Positions 16,917 through 25,662 of a stretch of 64,000 bases of DNA are shown here, piece after piece (position 1 is the stretch's first letter; each line of letters begins with the position of its first letter). This DNA is from Clostridiales bacterium (GTDB taxonomy: Bacteria; Bacillota; Clostridia; Christensenellales; Aristaeellaceae). Both the position numbers and the translations under genes were made by a program. The notes beneath the pieces are model-generated. The model was not told the origin of the DNA, did not search any database, and saw only the letters and a list, made by a program, of their open reading frames with translations. The stretch is from assembly GCA_004556155.1 (NCBI GenBank), contig SFIM01000006.1, positions 27,122 to 91,121 of the forward strand. The letters are read 5' to 3'.

Positions 16917-17825
16917 TTACGGATCCAGCAGGCCGATAATCGCAATGCCCGCCACCGTAATGGCGATGGCCGCGTAGTGCTTCCAGCTCAGCTTTTCCTT
17001 GAGGAACAGGCGGCTCCACAGCACCGACACCGCGCAGTAGGAAGCGATGATGGGCGCGCTCATGGCCACGTGCGCCTTGTCCGCCAGGGCATAGATGTAG
17101 AAGAACTGGCCGATGGTCTCGCACACAGCGCCCAGATACTTGGGGCCTTCGCTGCGCACGGTCAGCTTTTCGCGCTTGACAAACAGCACGTACCCCCCCG
17201 CAAGCAGGCCGGCGATCAGGAAGGTCAGCTCGTAGGCCACGTTGGCAGAGCCCTCGTCGAGGGTTTCCAGCACCAGGCTGTCGGCAAAGGTGCCTGCCGC
17301 GTCCAGCACGCAGTAGAGGATGGGCAGCAGCAGCGCCAGGAAGGACTTGGCGTATTTGCGGTTGCCCGCCTCCTGACGGGCGGCGCGCAGCTCGTCGTCC
17401 TCGGTGGCTTCCACCACGCCCAGCAGGATTACGCCGCCGGCCACCAGCGTGATGGCGATCAGCTGCAGCGCGCCCATATCGCCAAGACCCGCCGTGATGA
17501 GGGTCAGTATGGCCACCAGCGCGCCGGAGGAATTGCAGATGGGCGAGGAAATGGAAAGCTCGATGTAGCGCAGGCCGATATAGCCGATGGCCATGGATAC
17601 GATGTAGAGCAGCGATACGGGAAGGTAGGTCAGGATGATGCTCAGGTTGATCTCTACGCCGTTTACGAAGATTTCGTAGCAGGCGTGCAGACCCATCACA
17701 ACGCCCACGGCCATGACCATCTTCAGGTAGGCGGTTTTATCGCCGCTCTCACGGCAGCCAATTTTGGAAAACAAATCCGAGCCGCTCCAGCACAGCAGGG
17801 CAGCCAGGGAATACCAAAACCACAT
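16917..17825 (-). CDS. DMT/EamA-family transporter
   Basis: A 302-residue protein with about ten membrane spans and two EamA-like halves. The first half begins with LLCWSGSDLFSK and has a conserved SSPICNSSGALVA stretch. A central charged loop near residues 135-150 (ATEDDELRAARQEAGNRK) separates the halves. The second half has GTFADSL and an SAPIIASYCAVSVLWSRLFLKEKL segment, typical of the family end. Substrate unknown. The metallophosphoesterase gene lies 38 bases upstream on the same strand, so the two may be cotranscribed. Confidence 0.88.
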   Translation of the reverse strand: MWFWYSLAALLCWSGSDLFSKIGCRESGDKTAYLKMVMAVGVVMGLHACYEIFVNGVEINLSIILTYLPVSLLYIVSMAIGYIGLRYIELSISSPICNSSGALVAILTLITAGLGDMGALQLIAITLVAGGVILLGVVEATEDDELRAARQEAGNRKYAKSFLALLLPILYCVLDAAGTFADSLVLETLDEGSANVAYELTFLIAGLLAGGYVLFVKREKLTVRSEGPKYLGAVCETIGQFFYIYALADKAHVAMSAPIIASYCAVSVLWSRLFLKEKLSWKHYAAIAITVAGIAIIGLLDP

Positions 17826-17863
17826 GGTTGTATTTCTCTCCTTTTTTTCTGATGAAGATCCGT

Positions 17864-18733
17864 TTACTGCGCCCGCGCGCGGCTGAGGGTGATCAGGTGA
17901 TACTGCGCCCGCGCGCCCAGCCGCAGCGGCAGCCAGGTGGTGCCCACGCCGTTGGAAACCAGCACGGTGACGCCGTGCTCCTCAATTTCGCCCGAGCGGT
18001 AATGGTTGCCGTAGCGCAGCCCGCGCCGGCTGGCGGTATAGGGCGCAAAGCCCAGCAGCGTCACCTGACCGCCGTGCGTATGCCCGCACAGAGCCAGATC
18101 AAAAAACGGATCCCTTTGTACATTATAAGCGTCCTCCAATGCGTCGGGCGCATGGGGGGCGTAAATCACATAATCCGCGCCGCGCACCTGGGCGGCCACG
18201 TCCTGATAGTCGGGCTCACCCCAATAGCAATCGTCCGTGGCGCACAGGGCGATGGTATCCTCCCCGCTGCGCAGCGTCAGCGCGCTGTTAAGCAGCGGGG
18301 TGACGCTTTTTGCCTGCATGGCGGCGCACAGCGCGTCTATATCGCCGTCCGCACGGTCATGATTGCCGATGACTGCGCACACGGCCAGGCGCGCGTGCAA
18401 CGGCGGCACGATGTGCCAGAATTCCAGGCTGTGGGCTGCGTCCTCGCCGTAATCCCCGCCCAGCAGGATGATATCGGCTTCCAGGGCGTTGAGACGCGCC
18501 GCCAGGTCGTTTACGCGCGCCGCATCCAGCAGCGCGCCGTAATGGATATCCGAGGCGTAGGCCAGCTTCAACCCGCTCAGCGATCTTGGGACGTGCGCGG
18601 AGCTGATCTCGTGCCGCTCCAGCCGCAGCTGGCGCGCCGTGTAGATTGGATACAGCCAGCGCCGGGGACGCAGCGAGGCCATCAGGATGCCCAGCCGCGA
18701 GGGCGTATGGGGTCGCTTTGCGGGCGTTTTCAT
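17864..18733 (-). CDS. Calcineurin-type metallophosphoesterase
   Basis: A 289-residue metallophosphoesterase. Motifs run in family order: the first metal-binding block (YASDIHYG), LLGGDYGED, VIGNHDRADG, and CGHTHGGQV. The last pattern with a His pair is typical of YkuE/UDP-diacylglucosamine-type or exported phosphohydrolases. The N-terminus is basic and has no clear signal peptide. Start ATG 18733 has AAAGGAGCTG upstream. The substrate (nucleotide, lipid or wall phosphate) cannot be decided. Confidence 0.9.
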   Translation of the reverse strand: MKTPAKRPHTPSRLGILMASLRPRRWLYPIYTARQLRLERHEISSAHVPRSLSGLKLAYASDIHYGALLDAARVNDLAARLNALEADIILLGGDYGEDAAHSLEFWHIVPPLHARLAVCAVIGNHDRADGDIDALCAAMQAKSVTPLLNSALTLRSGEDTIALCATDDCYWGEPDYQDVAAQVRGADYVIYAPHAPDALEDAYNVQRDPFFDLALCGHTHGGQVTLLGFAPYTASRRGLRYGNHYRSGEIEEHGVTVLVSNGVGTTWLPLRLGARAQYHLITLSRARAQ

Positions 18734-18770
18734 GGGCGAATCAGCTCCTTTCCTATCATTGAATAGGGAT

Positions 18771-18799
18771 ATAATATCATAGCCGCCCCAAAAGCGCAA
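18771..18799 (-). promoter_or_regulatory. Promoter for metallophosphoesterase
   Basis: On the minus strand TTGCGC (18799-18794), 17-base spacer, TATTAT (18776-18771), about 40 bases upstream of the ATG. Confidence 0.65.
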
Positions 18800-18894
18800 G
18801 ATGGCGAAAGCGGCAATTATCAGACTGCGCCCTCCCCACGCAGTACAGCGCCCGCAGCCGTGTCAGCGACAGGCAGGCTCCTGCCAGGGCATGC

Positions 18895-18933
18895 AAAAGC
18901 GCCTGCAATCTGATTAGCGATTGCAGGCGTTTT
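18895..18933. terminator. Terminator of FAD/sugar operon
   Basis: CGCCTGCAATC (18900-18910) pairs perfectly with GATTGCAGGCG (18919-18929), extended by A4/T4 with one bulge. It ends the minus-strand operon whose last gene stops at 18944. Confidence 0.8.
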
Positions 18934-18943
18934 GATTTGCAAT

Positions 18944-20698
18944 TTAAACGTCCATGATTTCGCACCCATACAGGCCGATATCGCCGCCGCCCCAGGATGA
19001 TTCCAGGCACAGGGTAAGGCGGGATGCGCCGTCCGGCAGGGGGATGCGCAGCAGCGCCTGATGGTTTTTCAGCTTCAGGGAAACGGGGCCGTCCGGCATT
19101 TCGCAGATCAGCGTGGCCTCGCGCAGCAGCGGGGCGGGCATTTGCAGCGGCGGATCGTCCGCAAACACATGCGCGCGCATGGCAAAGTCCTGATACTTTT
19201 TACGCGGGGAAATGCTCTCCCGCGAAAAATCAGCATCCAGCGCCAGCCGCAGCGCCTGACGGCGCGCAGGGGCGGGCAGGGTGATGGTCAGCCGCGTGCC
19301 AGCGGGCAGCAGGATGCGGTTTTCAACGCCCGCGTGCGGGCGCTCCCAGCCGTTTTGCAGGAGGGCCAGCTGCTCGGACGGCAGATCGATCTGCGTCGGC
19401 GCGGGCTTGCGCACCAGGCCGGGCAGGTAGCAGCCGTCCTCCATCAGGCGGCGCTGAAGCTCCGCCATGTGGCACAGATAAACCCCGCGCGGATCGCACG
19501 TTTTTTCCACGGCCAGCGCGGCGGCGGCGCCGGCTGCCTGCCCCATCAGCGAGCAGGTAGCCATCACGCGCGTGGAGCTCATGGCCAGGTGGGAAGCGCT
19601 GATGTTGCGCCCGGCGAACATCAGGTTATCGATGTTGCGCGAGTAGAGGCAGCGATAGGGAATGGGATAAGGCGCGTTGACGGGCAGATGATGCGAGGAG
19701 TAGCCCGGCGCGTAAAAGCCGGCGGGCAGGTGATTGTCCATTGTCCAGCCGCCGTAGGCCACTACATCGGGGAAGGGACGGCCGGTGGACAGATCCTGCT
19801 GGGTGAGCATATAGTCGCCCTCGTAGCGGCGGCTTTCGCGTTTGCCGGGCAGGAAGCCCACCCACTCCAGCTCCCAATTATCCGCGCCGTGATCGCCACG
19901 GTTTTTGATATGATCCCACACGCCAAAGGCGATTTTGAGCAGCTCCATGTTCAGCGTTTGCGTGTCGGCAATGGTATCCTGCTCGCCGCCCAGCTCAATC
20001 CACCAGAAGTTCACGCCCGTGCCGATGAAATCATGGTTCTTGTCCATCATGCTGGCGTCATCGGGATAGACGTTCGCCCATTCGGGCGCGGTGAAGGGGC
20101 AGGGATGATCGGTCTGCCGGGCTTCGATCAGGCAGGAATTGCCCATCGTTTTGCGGTCAGCCTGCGCGGGAGCCTCGGATTCGCCCAGATCGTTTTGCCC
20201 TTCTCGGCCCACGCGGTAGGCTGCGCCGCACAGCGGGGCCAGGATGCTGTCGCCCGAGCAATCCAGAAAGATCTGCGCTTCCACGGTGTGGAAGGCATAG
20301 GTATTCAGCTGCCAGCCGGTAACGGACGTGATGCGGTTGCCCGCAGTTTGACAATCCAGGCAGGAGCAGTTGAGCAGCAGGGTGATGTTCTTTTCCGCCA
20401 TCACGGCCTGCAATAGCACGCTATCCCAAAGGGAATAGTTCATGGTGGGATTGCGGTAGATGTTTTCCAGCTCCAGCTCCTGCAGGATGCCCGTTTCGCG
20501 GTTTTCCCTGCCGGCCGCGCCGCGGATCCACATGCGGATCTCGCTGCTGGCGTTGCCGCCAAGCACAGGGCGATCGTGCATCAGCACCACCCTGGCACCA
20601 TGGCGCGCGGCGGAGATGGCGGCAATCATGCCGGCCATGCCGCCCCCGATGACGCAGATATCGGCCTGATGGCAGATGGCGTTATTCATGCTTAGCAT
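18944..20698 (-). CDS. FAD-dependent oxidoreductase, third paralogue
   Basis: A 584-residue FAD-dependent oxidoreductase of the FAD_oxidored type. It has a dinucleotide fold GGGMAGMIAAISAARHGARV near residues 17-37, the VLGGNASSEIRMW segment, an LDCSGDSILAPLCGA FAD-binding block, and MFAGRNISASHLAMSSTRV. The C-terminal 130 residues form an extra beta-rich domain not found in the other two paralogues. ATGs at 20698 and 20689 are both possible. The first overlaps the kinase stop by 17 bases. It is the last gene of the operon. Substrate unknown; a sugar, polyol or sugar acid is likely from context. Confidence 0.88.
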   Translation of the reverse strand: MLSMNNAICHQADICVIGGGMAGMIAAISAARHGARVVLMHDRPVLGGNASSEIRMWIRGAAGRENRETGILQELELENIYRNPTMNYSLWDSVLLQAVMAEKNITLLLNCSCLDCQTAGNRITSVTGWQLNTYAFHTVEAQIFLDCSGDSILAPLCGAAYRVGREGQNDLGESEAPAQADRKTMGNSCLIEARQTDHPCPFTAPEWANVYPDDASMMDKNHDFIGTGVNFWWIELGGEQDTIADTQTLNMELLKIAFGVWDHIKNRGDHGADNWELEWVGFLPGKRESRRYEGDYMLTQQDLSTGRPFPDVVAYGGWTMDNHLPAGFYAPGYSSHHLPVNAPYPIPYRCLYSRNIDNLMFAGRNISASHLAMSSTRVMATCSLMGQAAGAAAALAVEKTCDPRGVYLCHMAELQRRLMEDGCYLPGLVRKPAPTQIDLPSEQLALLQNGWERPHAGVENRILLPAGTRLTITLPAPARRQALRLALDADFSRESISPRKKYQDFAMRAHVFADDPPLQMPAPLLREATLICEMPDGPVSLKLKNHQALLRIPLPDGASRLTLCLESSWGGGDIGLYGCEIMDV

Positions 20699-22367
20699 GT
20701 GCTTGTTCCTTTACGGCGGCGGAGAGATCGCGCAGCCGTTTCATCACATCGTTGGCGCCGCGGCCAAAGTAATCGTGCAGAGCGATGTATTCCTGATACA
20801 GCGCGTCGTAGGCGGCGGCCTGGCTGGCGTCGGGCTGATAGCGGATATCGCTCAGGCAGCTCATGCGCGCGGCAGCCTCGTCCAATTGATCGTAGCCGCC
20901 CTTTTGCGTGCCCGCCGCACAGGCGGACAAAATGGCCATGCCCACGGCCGGGGTAGGCAGGGGCTTGGAAATGTAGAGCGGGCGCTGAATGATATTGCTT
21001 AGCAGCTGCATGAACAGGGGGTTTTTGTAGGATATGCCGCCGCTGACATGCAGGGCGCGGATGGGCACGCCCGCGCGCTCGTGCGCATCGATGATGCAGC
21101 GCAGGCCAAAGCCCAGCCCCTCCATCAGCGCGCGGTATATCTCCTCGGGGCGGGTTTGCAGCGTCATGCCCAGCAGCATGCCGCTCAGGCGCATATCAGC
21201 CAGGCAGGAACGGTTGCCGTTCCACCAGTCCAGACAGATCAGCCCGCTTTCGCCCGGGCGCAGGCGCGCGGCGCGGCGGGAAAGCTCCTCATGTGCGGAG
21301 ATGTGCGCATCCTGCGCGGCGCGAAGCACTTCCTCGGGCGCGCAGCGGCTGACAAACCAGCCCAGCAGGTCGCCGAAGGCTGCCTGACCGGAGGCATAGC
21401 CGTACAGACCGGGCAGGGTGTTGTCCAGCGTGATGCTGGTGGTGCCCTCTACGGGCAAAAATTGGGAGTAGCACAGGATCATGGCGGAGGACGTGCCGGC
21501 TGCTAGCGCGGCGGGGCCGGGGCCTGTGATGCCCAGCGCGGGCAGGGAAGCCATGGCGTCGGGATGCGGGGCGGTGACGACGATGCCCGCGGGAAGACCC
21601 AGCCAGGCAGCCTGACGCGCGGTCAGATAGCCGCTGACCGCGCCGATATCGATGAGCTTGCCGCGCACCTTGGCGCCGATCATGCCGGCCAGGCGCGGAT
21701 CGGCATAACGCAGCAGCGGCGGATAGCCCACGCCCTCGCGGTACTGCGCCTTGTGCGTTGCCAGCGAGCGCGCCAGGTTCTCATTGCCGGTAAGCCGCTG
21801 GGTCAGCCAGTCGCCGACCTCCAGAAAGCGGTCGGCCGCGTCAAACACATCGGGCGCCTCGCGCAGCACCTGCCACACCTTGGGAAAAAACGCCTCGGGG
21901 GACAGCCTGCCGCCCACGCAGGGAAGCAGCTCCGGGTCATGCTCGCGCATCAGCTCGGTCAGCCGCGCGGCCTCCCACTGCGCGGCATGGTGCTTCCACA
22001 GCTTGATATAGGCGTGCGGATTGCGCTCGAACCGGGGATCAAAGCACAGCGGCGTGCCGGCCTTATCAACAGGCAGGGGCGTGCTACAGGTAAAATCCAT
22101 GCCCATGCCGATGATATCCGCGCGGTTGATATCGGACTGATCCAGCACGCCGTGCACGGTGGCATGCAGGCCGTCCAGAAAATCCTGCGGGTGCTGCAGG
22201 GCATAATCGGGGGGCAGGGGCGTGCCGCAGGGCAGACGATCGGACATTACGCCGTGGGCATAGGGACATTCGGATTCAGATAGCACCGCGCCGTCGGATA
22301 CGCGGCACAGCACGGCGCGGGCGGACTGGGTGCCAAAATCAACGCCGATGGTATAGGTTTGCTTCAT
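20682..22367 (-). CDS. FGGY-family carbohydrate kinase, ribulokinase-like
   Basis: A 561-residue cytoplasmic sugar kinase with the length and motifs of ribulokinase: GVDFGTQSARAVL at the N-terminus, MGMDFTCSTPLPVD, AGTSSAMI, LDWWNGNRS, ALMEGLGFGLR, and HVSGGISYKNPLF with the FGGY signature. It phosphorylates a ketopentose or related sugar. No araA or araD is adjacent, so L-arabinose use is not supported; the substrate may be the oxidation product made by the FAD enzymes. The gene lies between the ABC permease and the third oxidoreductase. Confidence 0.9.
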   Translation of the reverse strand: MKQTYTIGVDFGTQSARAVLCRVSDGAVLSESECPYAHGVMSDRLPCGTPLPPDYALQHPQDFLDGLHATVHGVLDQSDINRADIIGMGMDFTCSTPLPVDKAGTPLCFDPRFERNPHAYIKLWKHHAAQWEAARLTELMREHDPELLPCVGGRLSPEAFFPKVWQVLREAPDVFDAADRFLEVGDWLTQRLTGNENLARSLATHKAQYREGVGYPPLLRYADPRLAGMIGAKVRGKLIDIGAVSGYLTARQAAWLGLPAGIVVTAPHPDAMASLPALGITGPGPAALAAGTSSAMILCYSQFLPVEGTTSITLDNTLPGLYGYASGQAAFGDLLGWFVSRCAPEEVLRAAQDAHISAHEELSRRAARLRPGESGLICLDWWNGNRSCLADMRLSGMLLGMTLQTRPEEIYRALMEGLGFGLRCIIDAHERAGVPIRALHVSGGISYKNPLFMQLLSNIIQRPLYISKPLPTPAVGMAILSACAAGTQKGGYDQLDEAAARMSCLSDIRYQPDASQAAAYDALYQEYIALHDYFGRGANDVMKRLRDLSAAVKEQAHAKHE

Positions 22368-22376
22368 AAAAAGTGC

Positions 22377-23210
22377 TTAGCCCTTTACGCCGGAGGTGGC
22401 GATACCTTCAACAAAGTATTTTTGCCCAACGATAAACAGGATGACGACCGGCACGATGGCGCTGGTGGCGGCGGCCATGGTGAGGTTATGCTCCTTGAAT
22501 TCATCGAGCATGTACCACTGAATATTCTGCGATACGGTGTACAATTCCTTCTTGACCAGGAAAATCAGCGGAGCCATATATTCATTCCAGCTGCTGATGA
22601 AGGCCAGGATGATCAGCGACATCAGCGCGGCCTTGGTCAGCGGCAGCATGATGCGCAGGAAAATGCGCAGATGCCCTGCGCCGTCGATCTTGGCGGCTTC
22701 AATCAGATCGTTGGGCAATCCCATATAGAACTGCCGCAGCATGAAGATGGACGTGGCGCCAAAGAAGGCGGGCAGAATGATGGCCCACAGGTTGTTGTAC
22801 AGGCCAATGGTCTTAAACAGCATAAAGCGGGGGATGATGGTCAGCTGGCTGGGCACCATCATGGAGGACAGGAACAGCATGAATACGACCTGCTTGCCCT
22901 TAAAATTGATCTTGGCAAAGGAATAGGCCGCCAGGGAGGAGATGAACATCTGCCCGATGATGCTGAACAGCGCGATATACAGCGTGTTGGCAAAGGCGCG
23001 CAGCATGGAGGCTTCTTCGTTCATCCATACGGTGGCGTAGTTTTGCCACTGGACCCTGGCAGGCAGCCAGTGGAAGGGCCGGGCAAATACCTCCGGCGCG
23101 GTTTTGAGCGAGGAGAGCACCATCCATACCAGCGGAACGACAAACAACACGGCGATGAGCGAAACAACGATGGTGCGCACGATGGCGGCCGCTCTTTCAT
23201 TCTTTTTCAT
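22377..23210 (-). CDS. Sugar ABC transporter permease (MalG type)
   Basis: A 277-residue inner-membrane permease with six predicted spans. The binding-protein-dependent transport EAA loop is seen as EAAKIDGAGHLRIFLRIMLPL. It begins with KKNERAAAIVRTIV and ends with a membrane-proximal KYFVEGIATSGVKG, typical of MalG-type subunits. Start ATG 23210 was chosen over longer in-frame extensions because the N-terminus then matches MalG homologues and AAAGGAG lies 6 bases upstream. Partner of the next permease. Confidence 0.92.
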   Translation of the reverse strand: MKKNERAAAIVRTIVVSLIAVLFVVPLVWMVLSSLKTAPEVFARPFHWLPARVQWQNYATVWMNEEASMLRAFANTLYIALFSIIGQMFISSLAAYSFAKINFKGKQVVFMLFLSSMMVPSQLTIIPRFMLFKTIGLYNNLWAIILPAFFGATSIFMLRQFYMGLPNDLIEAAKIDGAGHLRIFLRIMLPLTKAALMSLIILAFISSWNEYMAPLIFLVKKELYTVSQNIQWYMLDEFKEHNLTMAAATSAIVPVVILFIVGQKYFVEGIATSGVKG

Positions 23211-23227
23211 GGGGCGTTCTCCTTTCT

Positions 23228-24157
23228 TTAATAATGAACCCACTTCTTCTGTCCCCAGAAGTTGAGCAGGGTAATGACGAGAATGAGCACGAACAGCACC
23301 ATGGACTGCGCTGCGGCATAGCCAAACTTGTAGCTGCCAAAGGCGTTGCCGTAGATTTCCACCACCATGGAGGTGTTGGCGTAGGAGGGGGAGCCCATGG
23401 TCATGATGTTGACGGAGGAGAAGATCTTGAATACTGCGATCATACGCACGATGACCAGATAGAAGGTGGTGGGGGATACCATGGGCAGCGTGATGTAGAA
23501 GAACTTCTGCATGCCGGTGGCACGGTCGATGTCGGCGGCCTCGTACAGGCTGGCGGGCACGCTTTGCAGCGCGGACATGTAGATAACCAGCTCGTAGCCC
23601 ACGGCCGTCCAGATGACCATCACGATGATGGGAATTTTGTTCAATTGCAGGCTTACAAACCATTGCGGCGGGTTCTTAATGCCCAGCGCCAGCAGGATGG
23701 AGTTGATCACGCCGTCGTCGCGGAACATGAACTTGAATACGGCGGCCAGCGCCACAGCGCTGGAGATGTAGGGGATGAAGAAGGCCATGCGCAGCAGCTT
23801 TCTGCAATAGACCTTGTTGTTGAGGATATAGGCCAGCACCAGGGCCAGCAGGATGGAGGTGGGCACGGTGGCGATGGAATAGATGAACGTGTTGGCAAAG
23901 GCCTGGCCGAAGCGGCGATCCCTGGCCAGGTTGGCAAAGTTTTGCAGGCCGACCCACTTCAGCTTTTTCCAGCCGCCCAGAAAATTCCACTTGGTAAAGG
24001 ACAGACCGATGGAGGCGAAGAAGGGGAAGGCCACGAAGACCAGAAACACAATCAGCGCGGGCAGGATGAAGGCATAGCCGATGAGGGTTTCCTGCCGCTG
24101 CAAGGCGCTGGTGCGCTTTGTCAGCCGCTTGCGGGCTGCCAGATCAGGATTGGACAT
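23228..24157 (-). CDS. Sugar ABC transporter permease (MalF type)
   Basis: A 309-residue permease with six predicted spans. First span near residues 24-52 (GYAFILPALIVFLVFVAFPF), and a conserved EAADIDRATGMQKFFYITLPM EAA loop. It corresponds to MalF/LacF/UgpA type. It forms a heterodimer with the 22377-23210 product. No ATPase for this system is in the window, so a shared MsmX-like ATPase elsewhere is likely. Confidence 0.92.
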   Translation of the reverse strand: MSNPDLAARKRLTKRTSALQRQETLIGYAFILPALIVFLVFVAFPFFASIGLSFTKWNFLGGWKKLKWVGLQNFANLARDRRFGQAFANTFIYSIATVPTSILLALVLAYILNNKVYCRKLLRMAFFIPYISSAVALAAVFKFMFRDDGVINSILLALGIKNPPQWFVSLQLNKIPIIVMVIWTAVGYELVIYMSALQSVPASLYEAADIDRATGMQKFFYITLPMVSPTTFYLVIVRMIAVFKIFSSVNIMTMGSPSYANTSMVVEIYGNAFGSYKFGYAAAQSMVLFVLILVITLLNFWGQKKWVHY

Positions 24158-24178
24158 GGTGTTTTCCTCATTTCTATG

Positions 24179-24209
24179 GCCCTCCCGCCCCTTGGCGAGG
24201 CGGGAGGGC
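24179..24209 (-). promoter_or_regulatory. Stem-loop between binding protein and permease genes
   Basis: GCCCTCCCGCC pairs perfectly with GGCGGGAGGGC (24179-24189 with 24199-24209). It has no T-run. Such hairpins after the binding-protein gene often protect its mRNA and lower downstream expression. Confidence 0.6.
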
Positions 24210-24246
24210 GCTGTGTTGCTTCAATCCGCCCTGGGATTGAAATAAA

Positions 24247-25602
24247 TTAGTCAGCGTTCTTGATGGCTTCGTCGGCGATTTGCTTGGCCTGGGCCATGGC
24301 CTCCTCAGCGGTCATCAGACCCTGATGCGCATAGCGGGTATACTCGTTGATCGCCTTGTTGACGTCGGTGTAGGCGGTCAGGATGGTGTCGGTGTAGGGA
24401 GGATTGTCATAGTTGACAACCACGCGCTTGAAGGATTCCACATCCACCAGCTTTTCGGCGTTTTCCTCGCTGCCAAATACCAGATCGACCAGCGCGTTGG
24501 TGTCGGTGCCCTTCCAGGAGGACTGATGGCCGGCGCAGATCAGATAGCGGGAGCCGTAGGTGGAATACCAGGCCAGCCAGTACCAGGCGGCCTCCTCATC
24601 GGCGCAGTTGGCGGCGATGCCGGCATGGGAGAAGTTGGACACGCCCGCCATGTAGTTGGTCTGACCCTTTTCCTCCACAGGCCAGGGGGCGAAGCCGGTG
24701 ATCCACTGGGTGGGGTACTTGCTGGTATCGCGGATGAAGCGCACCATGTTGGGGCTGATGGCGGAGGCGGCGGTGTGACCCATGAACACGTCCTGGGTCT
24801 GGATGTTATCGTTGCGGTACACCTCCAGCGGATACCAGATCTTATCCTCTACCTCCGCCTTGATTTCGCGCTTGAGGGCGTTGACAATCAGCGGATCGGT
24901 GAAGTTGGACAGGCCGTCCTCGCCGAAATACTGATCGTGGCCGTACACCTGGTACCATACATAGGTGAAGTAGTTGACGCTGTGATAGTCGGAGCCGCCG
25001 TAGAGCACGGTGTTGCCCGCCTCGTCCTTCTTAGTCATGGCGGCGCAGGCGGCCAGGTACTCGTCCCAGGTCCATTCGGTGGGCAGCTCGCCCAGGCCGG
25101 CCTCGTTCCAGTCGGTCATGTTGATGGAAACATAGTAGCTCAGGCCGCCGCAGGGGAAGGTGTAGTACGTGTCGTCATACTTGTACACATCGGTGCCCCA
25201 GTTGTCTACCAGGTTGATGTTGTACTTTTCAATGTAGTCGGTCAGCTCCATGTACAGGCTGTTTTCCCAGCGGCGATAGGCGTTGGCCAGGCCGAAGGAG
25301 GCCAGTACGTCGATTTCACCGGCCATCAGGGCGGCGTCAACGGCCAGGTTGCCGTCGGAGTTGTTGTTGTAGGAGGTCAGCTCAACCTTGACGTTGGGAT
25401 AGGTCTGGTTGAACTCGGCGATCATGTCGTCCATGCCCTGGGAGCCCTTGAAGGGGATCCAGAAGCGCACGGTGCCGCTGACGGCGGCGGGATCCTTGGC
25501 CAGGATCCAGGAGGTGATGTCGGGCTGCTCATCGGCCATGGCCATGGGGAGGGCGCACAGCAGCAGCACCAGCGCGGTCAGGAAAGCGAGTGCCTTTTTC
25601 AT
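24247..25602 (-). CDS. Sugar ABC transporter solute-binding protein
   Basis: A 451-residue exported extracellular binding protein of the MalE/UgpB type (family 1). It has an N-terminal signal peptide KKALAFLTALVLLLCALPMAMA with cleavage after AMA. No lipobox Cys is seen. The mature sequence is acidic, with SGTVRFWIPF near the start and frequent Trp and Tyr for sugar binding. It delivers a sugar or sugar derivative to the two permeases downstream. The ATG at 25602 follows AAAGAGGTAT. Confidence 0.92.
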   Translation of the reverse strand: MKKALAFLTALVLLLCALPMAMADEQPDITSWILAKDPAAVSGTVRFWIPFKGSQGMDDMIAEFNQTYPNVKVELTSYNNNSDGNLAVDAALMAGEIDVLASFGLANAYRRWENSLYMELTDYIEKYNINLVDNWGTDVYKYDDTYYTFPCGGLSYYVSINMTDWNEAGLGELPTEWTWDEYLAACAAMTKKDEAGNTVLYGGSDYHSVNYFTYVWYQVYGHDQYFGEDGLSNFTDPLIVNALKREIKAEVEDKIWYPLEVYRNDNIQTQDVFMGHTAASAISPNMVRFIRDTSKYPTQWITGFAPWPVEEKGQTNYMAGVSNFSHAGIAANCADEEAAWYWLAWYSTYGSRYLICAGHQSSWKGTDTNALVDLVFGSEENAEKLVDVESFKRVVVNYDNPPYTDTILTAYTDVNKAINEYTRYAHQGLMTAEEAMAQAKQIADEAIKNAD

Positions 25603-25662
25603 GTGGGGATACCTCTTTCTTTTATATTTTGGAAACGCTGCGGCGTTTGCCATTCTCTGTTG

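Noticed and set aside
20682..22367. L-arabinose operon kinase (araB proper)
   Set aside because: Motifs fit ribulokinase, but no araA, araD or AraR is adjacent. I therefore left the gene symbol empty.
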